A stretch of 64,000 nucleotides of DNA from Stichopus chloronotus (Eukaryota; Echinodermata; Holothuroidea; Aspidochirotida; Stichopodidae): the NCBI GenBank assembly GCA_021234535.1, contig CM037840.1, forward strand, positions 25,859,020 to 25,923,019, read 5' to 3'. Shown here one piece after another: positions 11,320-21,890 of the stretch. A model generated the notes under the pieces. It saw nothing but the letters and a program-made list of their open reading frames with translations, did not search any database and was not told the origin of the DNA. Numbering within the stretch: position 1 is the first letter of the stretch; every line of letters begins with the position of its first letter. The translations under genes and the position numbers were made by a program.

Positions 11320-11506
11320 CCGACATGTTGCGCTGACCTCGACACCTCTCTTAACCAACAATTCGACATGTCGGTAATCGATGTTCGACACGTCGAGGCA
11401 CTATTCGACACATCGGTCGTTTTGTTACATGTAGGATGTGGAATTCGACATATAGTTCTCTAAGCTCGACATGCATGCTATTGAGAACAATTCGACATGT
11501 CGAATT
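11320..11506. repeat. Cluster of CGACATGTCG-type palindromes
   Basis: About eight variants of TTCGACATGTCG (ATGTCGG, TTCGACACGTCGAG, TTCGACACATCGG, TTCGACATATAG, CTCGACATGCATG) lie within 190 bp. They end in a perfect 18-bp palindrome AATTCGACATGTCGAATT at 11,489-11,506. Confidence 0.85.
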
Positions 11507-12290
11507 CTGATTCTGTTGTGTAATATTGAAATATTCGTCATAATGTAAATTTTAATTGATAAAGAGTTCCTTTTTTGTCATGGTAGTGGCTTTCATATTC
11601 TCTAGAAGTTGAATGTTAACTGCTGAATGTTCGATTCGATTGGTCTCAACTTTGATTCGATTAAACTGAAAGACGTTTTTATGAAATTTAAAAAGGCCGT
11701 ATTTCTCACTGGGTTGTAAGAATGCATAGTTTGTTTCCGAAGTCCAGTTTCTACGGAAGCCTTAATGTGACTGAGTCAACAATTAATTTTTTATCACTCA
11801 ACGGATGTTTAAAGTTGAGGTCTTCCTTATGTCTTCGGGTAACGGCCTTACCAGGTATGATGTCACCAAGTTAGGTTAGCCTCAGAGACATAAAAGAAGG
11901 TTGATTCTTGTTTTGAAAATTATTAAAAATGCATGATATCACGTCACAGATTGGGTGTATTCACAATAATCAGCTGGTTGAAGTCCCTCCATCACCATTC
12001 TGTTTCAGTTTGTTAACTTTAATTCTAAAAAAAGTTACTTCACCACAGAAACGAGGAATATATGCCCTGATCAAGCAATCACTTGAGAAATAAATAATAT
12101 GAGGAAAGGCGCACAGTTCGCGCACGTATACGTGTGTGTGAATGCGTGCATTTTTTTTTTTTTTTGTGTGTGTGGGGGGGGGGGGGTACGTAGGCTACGT
12201 AGGTTACTCATTGGTAATCATGATGTCATCACAAGATGGAGATTTTTACTTGTAATTGCGTTTACTTGTAATCCTTCTTTTATTCCACAG

Positions 12291-12605
12291 TGCCTCCGAA
12301 GATGTCTCTTTTGTTAGATGACACTGAAATTGACCAATCACATCTCTGGGTTCTGCTCAACGAAACGATAAATATAACCTGTGTTGCGTCAGAGTCAAGA
12401 CCCATGGCGAACCTTTCATGGATCATTAATGACGTCACACCTTACGTCACTACACAAACTAACGTAGGGAATCATGATAACGCTACATTTAATTCTTCTA
12501 CCAAATTGTCTTATACACCCGAGAGACAAGAGGAAAATATCTCTTGCATGGCTTCCGGTGTTGGGTCAATGCGATATGAAAAATATGTGTCTCTATTTAC
12601 TTATG
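12291..12605 (+). CDS. Receptor pseudokinase: Ig domain 1 exon
   Basis: Acceptor TTCCACAG, donor GTAAGA, phase 1 at both ends, 315 nt: a typical one-exon Ig domain. It shows [20 protein letters not shown] (first Cys and core Trp) and ISCMASG (second Cys), with several N-x-S/T sites. The phase-1 start implies an upstream exon. Confidence 0.88.
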
Positions 12606-15600
12606 GTAAGACCGATCATCATGTTATTCAATGGTGCTGATATCAATTTGTTTACTCCAAGTATCGATATTTAAGAAAAGTGGGTACAAATTTCTTTTAG
12701 GACATTATATACCTTAAGCCCCTAAAATGAATATTCATATCTGGTTTGAGATTTTGAGAATAGGTCAGTATGAGTTATATGCAAATGCAATGTAAACACG
12801 GATCCATTCTAGCGTCAAAAGTGAAAAGATATGTATCACAAGTGAAATAATTTGTGTCAATAATCTATAAAATCCGCAGTTTGTGAAATTCTGATGGTGA
12901 CACGTTCAGATAAAAATTCAAGGCAATATAATCCTTTCATACACATTATTCAATTTGTGCATACAAAAGACGTTCCGTTGCTGTATCTGAGTTTCGAAAG
13001 ACAATCAGATGAGACGGAAGTTAACAAGAGGCCAGAAGTGGACCGTTGGAGGGTCACGTGTTATGCGGTGGGAGGAACGCCCAAGACAGAACTAATGTTT
13101 TATGAACGCTCTGAAAATGTGATAGAATTGCCGCCAAATGAAACGACGTCGTCAATCTCAATATTGACGGAACGACACATCACGTCGGATCCAGAGATTA
13201 TAACATGTACCAGTATACAACATCTAAATGGCAGTGACGTCATCACCAATATCTCGAGAGTTTTAGAGGCGTCACACGGTAAGAAGTCACAGTTTTCAAA
13301 CCTCAAGGCTGAAAATCTTTGTCTCAAAGTTAGCACGATATATGTAGGCCAACTACAAGTTCTTTATCCAGCAATGAGCCGACTGGCAGTTTAAATCTGT
13401 TCTTGAAAGCTACACTTTGGTACTCAGAGAAGCAAAGCTCTCCACATGTCTATATAAGAGTTGGTTACTCAAGGAGGGTGCCGTGCGGGTTAATTTGAAG
13501 TGCTGGACTCATTTCGGTATCATGGCATTTCTGGAGGGGAGAAAGCAATGGAATATAGCAATGTTTGAAACCAAGTTGCAATTTGCTTTATAGCACTCTT
13601 TTGTTGTTAAGTAAATGGCATTGTTCCAATTTGTCCACGTGGGTCTTTGGAAGGGTTTACATAGAGGGAGCTCTGTGCATGATAGCGGTTATAAAATGGT
13701 CCCACAATTCGGAGACTGACTAATTTGTATCTTTCCTGCAGCAAAGGAATGGTGAATATGGAGTCTATGACTGATTATAATGAATGTTCTGAAATATTTG
13801 ACCTATTTACACACGTAATGTTCTTTTTTCTTCGTTTCGTATAAACATCGTGTCTCGAGAAGACCCTTCCTACATAGTAGGGTTACCGTCATGGCTAGGT
13901 TTCTTCTTCTCCTTGAGACAGTGTAATATATAATGTCATGTGAATGTTTAACTGGTACGTTAACAGTGTTTCATAGTTCTTCACCGCCTTTGGTGTTTAT
14001 ATCTGTTTCTGCTTGTTTTCCAGGAGAAACCACGTCATACCCAGGTTGGATTGATTTTCCATTTTGTTTGTAAATTCTCATAACATTTAAGAACGGTCCC
14101 CATGTATAACGTGTAGGGTGGATAAAAACCTTTTCAATAATAGAACATAACAGTTACTGCACAACCTTTTGGTTTCGCTTCATCCCACACATTGGCACAA
14201 ATATTTTCCTCGGGAAGTTTTCACAGAATTTATATGTGTATTAATATCACAACAACAAAAAATGTTTTGCTATTTTGTTCTTTCAGGAAAATTATTATCA
14301 ATGCTGTATGAGATATTCTATAATAAATAAAAATGCCATAAGTGACTGAATTCCGTCTTAATCCCGCAAAATCGAAATGGTAGGCCTAATGCAGTGATAT
14401 GTATACACAGCCACTTGTTCATTGTGACGTTGAAGATTATGATCACTACACACAAACACACACACACACACAAAAGCAGCATTTGTTTGATTCTTTGACA
14501 AAATATTATTTGATTTATGAACTGATATTGCCATAACATTTTGATTGTTATAAATCCTTATAGATCAGACATATGCCGTGACAGGTGTTTCACTCCCACG
14601 TGAGTAAAATTCAAATAATATCGACAGTACGAAACAAAGTTTTCAGTTTGTGTCTATCCTATTTAGTGACTAGTCTACGAAGTTCATTTTGCATCTCATC
14701 ATTTACTGAATTTCGTCTCACATGAAATTACATGAATGTTCATCATATCACAAGATATTACACCGTATAATATATCTCATGATATTCAAATCCAAATCGC
14801 TTCATATCATAGTAAATAATTGTAAACTGACCACACTACCATTCTTTTCAGTGGCGTCATACACATGTGACGTCATATACGTCTCCTTACATCACATCAA
14901 ACAAAGGACATTCCTTTATATGATCTTTATTCCTGCTTTTGTGTTTTGCAATTTTGTTAATCACAAAAGGTTTCGTCTTGTTAATCTTTATCGTTGCTAT
15001 TGTTTTTTTCTTTCCATATCAGTTGCTCTTAACGAAATCCAGCTAATGACAATTATCACTGCGGCTGCTGTTCTTTGCATGTTTGTCTTATGTACCTACG
15101 TGGCCATCTTGAAGAAGAGATGTAAGTGCCTCCACTTTCTTCCAGTGATGAATTTCTCCTAAAATCAGCTTTTCTTAGAAAGGTGTTTCTTCAACAGTTA
15201 CATAAATAATATCTAATTAAAAAGCAAGAAAACAAACAGCTTGCTAGTTATATTTTTTCTATTCAATTTCACATTTAGATGCATAATATTTAATTAGATA
15301 CGTAATATTTAATTAAAATACAAGGAAACATATAGCTTGCTGGTGGTATTTTTCTTTCTTTCAATTTCACATTTTAGCTTCGATGTCTGCGAACTTATCA
15401 AGGTCAGTTTTACCCTCATTATTTTATTTTTAAGCATGGCACAGTATATTATGTTGATGCAACTCACAGTCTGAAATATTTTGTCTATGATGAATTAACA
15501 GTTCATTAGTATTGACAGCTCTCTGGTATTTGTTGAGAGTATATCAGGTAGATACAGAGTCTGAAGGTTTTGTTGGTAACTTACACATACCCCTTCCCTA

Positions 15601-18600
15601 TCAACTAACATCTGGGGTGTACAGGAAAATCTCCAACCCCATTTTTCATTTAAAGTATTTCAGTATTTTATCAATTTAGACTACGCACTACACTTTCGTA
15701 TAAAAATCTCCTCCACAATCTTGAACATGAAGGAATTTGTTTGTCCGTTATTCTTTTAGTTCCGATGACCAAAATCTTCGAAGACCCTCTCATATTCAAC
15801 TGGCTGACCTCCCTGAGACTGACCAATCACGTAGGTTAACGTACATCTCATTCCATTGTTCAATTAAGTAACGGAAAGTAACGTATTTATCAGTTAGTAA
15901 TCGTCCACTTTGTATTTTACTTTGACCTAGTGAAACATTTTCAATGTTACTTACAGCTCTGAAGAAACCTTTACAAGGAAGTCTTCGAGAGAAACCGAAG
16001 TAAGAAGCTATTCGGTTATCTTTGCATTTCATCCAGTGTGTGTGTATGTGTGGGTGCCCTTGTTTTTGGGTGGGAACAATAGATTTTAGGTTCTCTGTCG
16101 AAAATTCAATAGATTTCTCCGGTCCTCTCAAGATTAACAATAGACAGTCTATTGGTAAGGTTAGGGTTGAGGAAGAAAAAACAAAAGAAAGCACAATGAG
16201 GTCCTCGGAATGAATGGAAAACAAAGTTGTGTGTGTGTATATGTCTACAATGTGACAAGTACCTTGTGAAGTGTACGTAACCGACCTCCTTGTTGAAAGG
16301 CTTAACATTGTTACAAAAGTTGTGTTGCTTTGTTCTATTGTGGGTGGGGGTGTGGCAGTGGGTTGAGGTTAAGGTGGGTCAATTTGCGAAGCCTCATAAA
16401 GACAGTATATTGAAGAGTAGTGATATTTGAGGGGACCTCATGTTTAATATGATGAGAGGACTGTGCTAGTCTGCAGTTATTCCCAGTACAGATGTTATTG
16501 TGAATGTATCATGTCTTCATGGGTGTCACTGTGTGAGGAATCTTCGTGAATTTTATCCCCCGTCTCCTACTTTAGGTCGGATTTACCAAGCATTCCTAGC
16601 GAAAATAATTCGGTTAATTCTAACGGAAGTGAAAGCAGTAAGTCGATTTCATCTTTTTAACCCCTTCCCGCCTCCAGCCTTAATGAGGTATATTTTTGTT
16701 AATAAAAGTGATTATTTATGTGTCAGCTGAGCATTAACGACTTTAAGATGTACAGATGTTCTGGTTACCTCACAAAAATAAGTCAAACAAGTCAAATCAC
16801 ATCTTTCTGAGTGATATTGTTGTAGAAGAGCTGGTGTCGCAAATCATTGTACACATGTATGTGCATTGTCTTGGAATGCACACCATGACGTCATGAACGG
16901 GGAACAATAAGAGTATAAAAAATATGGGAAAAAAATTTTAGAGTTCATATAAGTCAAAATATTGTCAATTAAGGGATTAGGAATTTGTGTGTGAGAGAGA
17001 GAGAGAGATACAACAAAATATTCCGAAGATGTCAAGAATAATGTTTTCACTCGTTGTTATAATTTTAGCACATCTAGCAGTTTTGATGGTCACAAGTTTA
17101 CCTTTAAAGTCCTAGATACCTTTGCCTCCTCAACTGTCGTGTTCTGTTTTTTTTTTTCTCTCTTTTTTTTTCTTTTGTGTGTGTTTGTCGAATTAAGTAG
17201 ACTATTACTCAGCAGCTAAAGAAGGGGTCGAGAAGGAGAGACTTTTCAGTGAGAAAGATTTCTGCCTCTTATTAAGCATAAGATCAGGATCGATTTACAA
17301 AAGATGGATGGGTACGATCACTCTCTCCAAAACAGTCAACAAGTGTGCTGTACTAACAACAATGGCAGGTATGGCGATTCACTGAGCACTTTGTGATGTA
17401 AGAATAACACCGAATTTATTTCAAAAGATAAGAAAAGGAAGAAAGAGAGGGACGAAAGAGGAAAGAGATCGAGGAGTTTGGGTGCTATAGAATTATCATG
17501 CTAATTAGAAATCTATATCTTATCATGCAGACTTGGTTTTCTCATAGATCTTTTTTTTTTTCAGTAAGGGTGGTCCCCGTATAATTTGAGACTGTTTCTG
17601 TTTTAATTGTTCAAAAAGACATTTGTTTTAACATTTTATCATATTAACCAGTCAGTGCAAAAGGGAAAAAATGCCTTTTTTATTTTTTGTTTTTGTTTTT
17701 GAGATTCTTAGTAGAGCTGTCTCAGGCTTACGTCATAATATATCTTTGTTTTGTTGTTGAAATCTCCAGACATGGTCACGAAGAATAAAGTCATACAATG
17801 GGAATCGTTTGTTAAGAGGACTCTCGACCTGCCGAAATGTGATCACATCACTAATATTGAAGGGATTGGAGTCGACGCTAGTGAGTGAAATTTTTATGTC
17901 CCTTTGAAGCGTCATTTAAAATCCTAACTACATGTTAATATGGAGGTATGTTAAACTCACGTAACTCTCTATTATTAGACATATCACGTGATGCTGTGAC
18001 TATAGCTCAAAATGAAACGCAAACATTTGCACTTATGTTAGAAAACCCAGGAAGGAAAAAGCATGTTCGCACTAGGTTCGTACACGTAAAACATCTTTTT
18101 GAAGAAACTAAACATCTCCTATGACGTCACCATCATAGTTAGGTCAGGTAATGCATCTCCGTCAGCTTTGTAGCCTTATACGTGCATCACTTTTGAAGCT
18201 ACTTAGCTGGAGACGGATGTTACGGATTGGCTGCATCTTGATAGACACATTTGAATATTCATTGCATTCAGCATACTGCCATGCTTCTTCATGTGCAACA
18301 AGGTAATGTCATCTACACCTGAAAGAGCAGCACATGGAAAATCCAGTCCACGCCCGCACTTGTATGTTGATGTAACGACCAATGAGGAAGTTGAACCGAT
18401 ATGACTAGCAAAGCTCACCATACCTTGCTTTCCTGTATTCTTCGACCTCCCCCTTTTTTTATTGTTAATTTCAGCTACCCTTTACCTCATTACTGAACAT
18501 GTCGTGTGTGAGACACTGGACAATCAGTTGACCTGTGACCCCTGCTCGATTGGAACAAAAGCTCCTATGATTGTCCCGGATGTAATGAAACATATTTCTG

Positions 18601-21600
18601 GTTTATTAGAAGGAATGGAGTTGATAGAATCCTATGGGGTAAGGAATATGTTCCCACCTGCTATATACATTTTGTATGGATTCACTCATTGCCTGAACAC
18701 TTTTAACTTATCTTCATTGCTTTATTTTTTCTTTAATAGTTTTTGCATCCGGGCTTGTCCACAAAGAAGGTATTATACACCAAGAATGGAATATGCAAGT
18801 TGTACGATTTCTGCCTAGCTGAAGATGCACCAAAGATTGTAACTCTTAAAAAGGAGCAGGTAAACATACTTCAACTTTTCTTTGCATTTATCACTCAAAA
18901 ATAGTACTAATTCCATACATATCAGAACTTGTATGCATCAAAAGCTCAACAACACAAAACAAAATCAAATTATGTGACGTACGGCAACATTCTATTATCT
19001 TACCATGTCTTGGATCTATATTTCAAGCTACCAAAAAACAAATAAAACGAGAGAGAAAAAGAGACAATTAAGTCTCTACTGACTTAATTGAAGGAAAAAC
19101 AATCATATGAAAACAAAATCTTAGATCCTGCTACTAACTTTCGAGGACATTTTCGACGGTATATTAAGCCCATTTAAACAACGAGCAAAATTCGTCCCAC
19201 TAATTTACGAGACTCAGAGGAAAAAAAATAAGATGATTGATTGATTCTACTGAGCACCATATATTAAAAACTTGAAAAAAGAAAATTTTATAAAAATTTG
19301 GAAAATCTAATAGAAATGTAAGACTAGCACAAACTCGATAGATCCACCTAACGAAGGAAAAGGTAAAAAAAATGCAATAATCGAAAATAAAAATGACATC
19401 ACCAGTTACGAATAGAAGTAAGATATTAGGTCAGTTTGTACGTTTGTTGCTGTTGTTGCTGATTTACACACGACAAACTCTTTCACTTTTTTTGTTTAGA
19501 TGAGTTCCTTGAATTTAAACCAGTTTCCACCAGAGTCGATATTTCGTAATGAGTACACCAGCGAGAGTGACGTATGGTCTACTGCTGTGGTGATTTGGGA
19601 GATCCTGTCAGACGGTGAGTGGAAGCCACGTCGATGTTTCCCTTCAAGTGTAACAGTAGCAAACATACACGAGCGTTTATTTTGATACCCATGTAGATGA
19701 AACTTAGTATGGCAGTAATGTATGATCCTCTACAGTTGGGAAAGCTCCTGGTCTCTTCTGTCTGATTATACGTAATCAGCATACCATTGTCAAAGAATTA
19801 CTCCACGTTTGAAAATTACTTCTCCATGTAGGCTGTTGCTTTTGTGACTTTTCTCTAAAGACGGTAAGATTAAATTATACAGTTATCAAACATTCATAGA
19901 TTCATTTTGTTTGTTGATGAGAACCTTTCCTTTTTGTCTTAAAGGGATGTCACCGTTTTCCGACGAAGCTGAAGTGAAACCAGGCGAAGATTTACAAACA
20001 TCACCGACGTTAACTTGGCCTCAGAGATATCTACAACTGAGGTAGAGCAGCGTTTGCATTTTCTGTTTCTTAATGTGACCCAAATGGTTGTGGCACAATA
20101 CGGTTAATTTCTTCATACCAATCTTTTTTTTTTCAACCAGATAAGTCATCCTCGAAATACAGGGCATGGATTGCATAAATATTATCATCTTATTTCTGAC
20201 ATTTTACTCAAAGTTTTTTTTTCCATGATATCTGATAATTTGGTTTTCTTCAACGATGCACGCAAATGTTCTAATCTTGGGCCGTTAATATCCTTGAACT
20301 ACCGCAAGGGTGAAAGCTTAGAAGGCGGATATACCCTGACCTTTAAAATTCCCCTCACTTTAATTTACATATATCTTTAAATAGTTAAACGGTTCTGAAA
20401 ATGGAAAATTTCACATATATTGAACTGTTTAGACTTTGTATTTAGCTCTTTTTTTGGGGGGGGGGGGGAGAATGAATGCCAACACAGGAGAATTAAAATG
20501 AATTTGGTGTGAGAATGAAGGACATTTATGTAAGTGTTATAAGATGCTACAATCTTTTTAATCTGATGGAAAGGCCTTTCTTAACTCACTTTGAAATATG
20601 TCGGAAAGGGGACTGATGTTAGCAAATTTGAAAAAAAAAGTGCCAGAAATGGTCAATGTGTCAACCCTACGGCGAGTTATAATTCTTATTCGTTGCAAAA
20701 AAAGAAGAAATACCTCAAGATTTTAGAGGCAACAAATGCGTCGCGCCAGTGTGTATTTGTCAATGGCGCAATTAATAATGGTACTGTATACCCTGAGAGA
20801 TATCTCTGCCATTTCATATTCTAATTTCTATCCGTACTCTCACATATATATCCTCCACGTTTTCTTCTTTTAGTAACATCAATTTAAAAATAATTATATT
20901 CTTGGTATTGGGGTGAAATATCGCCTTGCTTATTCTTCCCGCATGTCCCATTGTTCTTGACCTCAACATCAAGACGTTAGAAAAAGTGAATGTTATCAGT
21001 CTTTCCCTAGGTTACTTGTTATAAACATGGGACTCCAAAAAGAAAAATTGCATCATAGTAACATTGATTCAAAACTGTAACACTGTTACAAAGTAATTTT
21101 TTCACTTTTATATCAAGTATCATATTTCCATATCATTTTCGCAATAGAAATCTCACTTTGTTCGAATGTTGGAAGCAAGACTGCTCTTTGCGACCGTCCA
21201 TTCGTCAGTTACGGGCATCATTTAAATCGGTAAGAATGGCCACAAATTACATAATGTGTAAAAATGCTTAATTTTTTCCAGTCTAAATTTAGGAAAAAGT
21301 TGTTTTTTCTTCAGCTTTTTGTAACTTTTTACATTCGACGCAACACTCATATCTTTACTACTGTTACATATCAGAATCTCTCCCTGTTAGATAATAATCA
21401 TAATTTGCAGCTCAGGTTCGATATTTTATCTAAATTGTTTTATACAAATCGGTGAAAAATCGAGACTATTTTACATCTCCAGCCTCACCCCGATTTCATA
21501 GCATTTTTTTTAGCCTTCATTATCATTATCGGGTAATCATTATCGAATAATCGTTATCGAGTAATAGAGTTTCACGGAGCATAACTATAGGTTGAAGAAT

Positions 21601-21890
21601 TAAAGTCGCAGATTAATTGACCAATAATAAGGAAATGAAATAAAACCTAATCGTATGATATTTTCATGACATATTTTATTTCTTTATGATCTGAAAGACT
21701 TTGATGTAGCTAGAAATATACACGGCGTAAAATATGTGAAGTTAGCAAGGAAAACCTCACGGGATCTTTTAAAAATGGTGGCTAAATTTTTATTTCTTCT
21801 ACACAGATTTTCGAAACTTTAATGGAGAACAGTTTGTACGAGATACCTTTGTCGGGCTTGTATACACCAATGAAAGGAACGACGGTGTAA
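12291..21890 (+). CDS. Ig-domain receptor tyrosine pseudokinase (5' end missing)
   Basis: Single-pass membrane receptor. Exons: 12291-12605, 12970-13278, mini-exons 14024-14044, 14564-14584 and 14852-14866 (tentative), 15023-15121, 15378-15402, 15760-15830, 15957-15999, 16576-16637, 17198-17368, 17770-17880, 18475-18638, 18740-18859, 19500-19614, 19945-20041, 21148-21229, 21807-21890. All have AG/GT borders and phases match, giving about 640 residues. Order: two Ig domains with N-glycosylation sites, a short stalk, a transmembrane helix, a Ser-rich juxtamembrane region, a kinase-like domain and a 30-residue tail. Kinase-fold landmarks are clear: [35 protein letters not shown]. Catalytic residues are lost: VAVK-like strand reads CAVLTT, HRD is HPG, catalytic-loop Asn is Lys, DFG is DFC. 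The stop is at 21888-21890. The first coding exon with the signal peptide was not found with confidence. It could alternatively be a decaying paralogue, but the intact splicing and frame argue for a working gene. Confidence 0.9.
12970..13278 (+). CDS. Receptor pseudokinase: Ig domain 2 exon
   Basis: Acceptor ACAAAAG is pyrimidine-poor but keeps phase 1; donor GTAAGA, 309 nt. [20 protein letters not shown] gives the first Cys, IITCTSIQ the second; NETTSS, NGSD and NIS are glycosylation sites. The core Trp is replaced (MFY). Confidence 0.85.
14024..14866 (+). CDS. Receptor pseudokinase: candidate stalk mini-exons
   Basis: Three tiny phase 1-1 candidates: 14024-14044 (GETTSYP), 14564-14584 (DQTYAVT) and 14852-14866 (VASYT). 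Each has a pyrimidine tract plus AG and a GT donor (GTTGGA, GTGTTT, GTGACG). Since all are symmetric, any could be skipped without shifting the frame. They were inferred from splice signals only; transcripts are needed to accept each one. Confidence 0.45.
14449..14471. repeat. (CA)n microsatellite
   Basis: CACACAAACACACACACACACA in the stalk-region intron of the receptor gene. Confidence 0.9.
15023..15121 (+). CDS. Receptor pseudokinase: transmembrane exon
   Basis: Acceptor CATATCAG, donor GTAAGT, phase 1-1. VALNEIQ is followed by the hydrophobic helix [20 protein letters not shown] and a positive stop-transfer (LKKR), which puts the following exons in the cytoplasm. Confidence 0.88.
15378..16637 (+). 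CDS. Receptor pseudokinase: juxtamembrane region, four short exons
   Basis: Exons 15378-15402, 15760-15830, 15957-15999 and 16576-16637 (25, 71, 43 and 62 nt) join in frame. They encode a polar, Ser-rich linker ([20 protein letters not shown], then [19 protein letters not shown], then [16 protein letters not shown]). No domain is recognised. Confidence 0.8.
17198..17368 (+). CDS. Receptor pseudokinase: kinase N-lobe, glycine loop and VAIK strand
   Basis: Reads [20 protein letters not shown], then [20 protein letters not shown], then [10 protein letters not shown]. The glycine loop keeps one Gly but the third Gly aligns with Tyr and the Val with Arg. The position of the ATP-anchoring Lys (VAVK) is Leu in CAVLTT. 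Confidence 0.85.
17770..18638 (+). CDS. Receptor pseudokinase: helix C to hinge exons
   Basis: Exons 17770-17880 ([27 protein letters not shown]) and 18475-18638 ([20 protein letters not shown], then [18 protein letters not shown]). These match helix C, the beta-4/5 strands, the hinge and helices D/E of tyrosine kinases. A helix-C Glu is not clearly kept; by spacing its position holds a basic residue. Confidence 0.83.
18740..18859 (+). CDS. Receptor pseudokinase: degenerate catalytic loop and DFG
   Basis: Acceptor TTTAATAG, donor [26 protein letters not shown] then [11 protein letters not shown] aligns residue for residue with FVHRDLAARNVL...KISDFGLARD. The proton-accepting Asp is Gly, the metal-binding Asn is Lys, and the DFG Gly is Cys. 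Confidence 0.9.
19500..20041 (+). CDS. Receptor pseudokinase: PPE motif and C-lobe exons
   Basis: Exons 19500-19614 and 19945-20041. [20 protein letters not shown] then [16 protein letters not shown] keep the tyrosine-kinase pattern W(T/M)APE...SDVWSFGVVLWEI...G..P, so the C-lobe fold is conserved. The activation segment before it has no clear Tyr pair. Confidence 0.9.
21148..21890 (+). CDS. Receptor pseudokinase: end of kinase fold and docking tail
   Basis: Exon 21148-21229 encodes [20 protein letters not shown], the conserved final C-lobe Cys-Trp and Arg-Pro. The last exon 21807-21890 encodes the tail [19 protein letters not shown] and stop. YEIP is a YxxP site, YTPM a YxxM site (the class bound by PI3K p85 SH2 domains), and TTV at the end fits a class I PDZ ligand. 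Confidence 0.88.

Noticed and set aside
14281..14310. Additional receptor mini-exon after TTTCAG at 14,285
   Set aside because: No donor keeps phase 1 before an in-frame stop.
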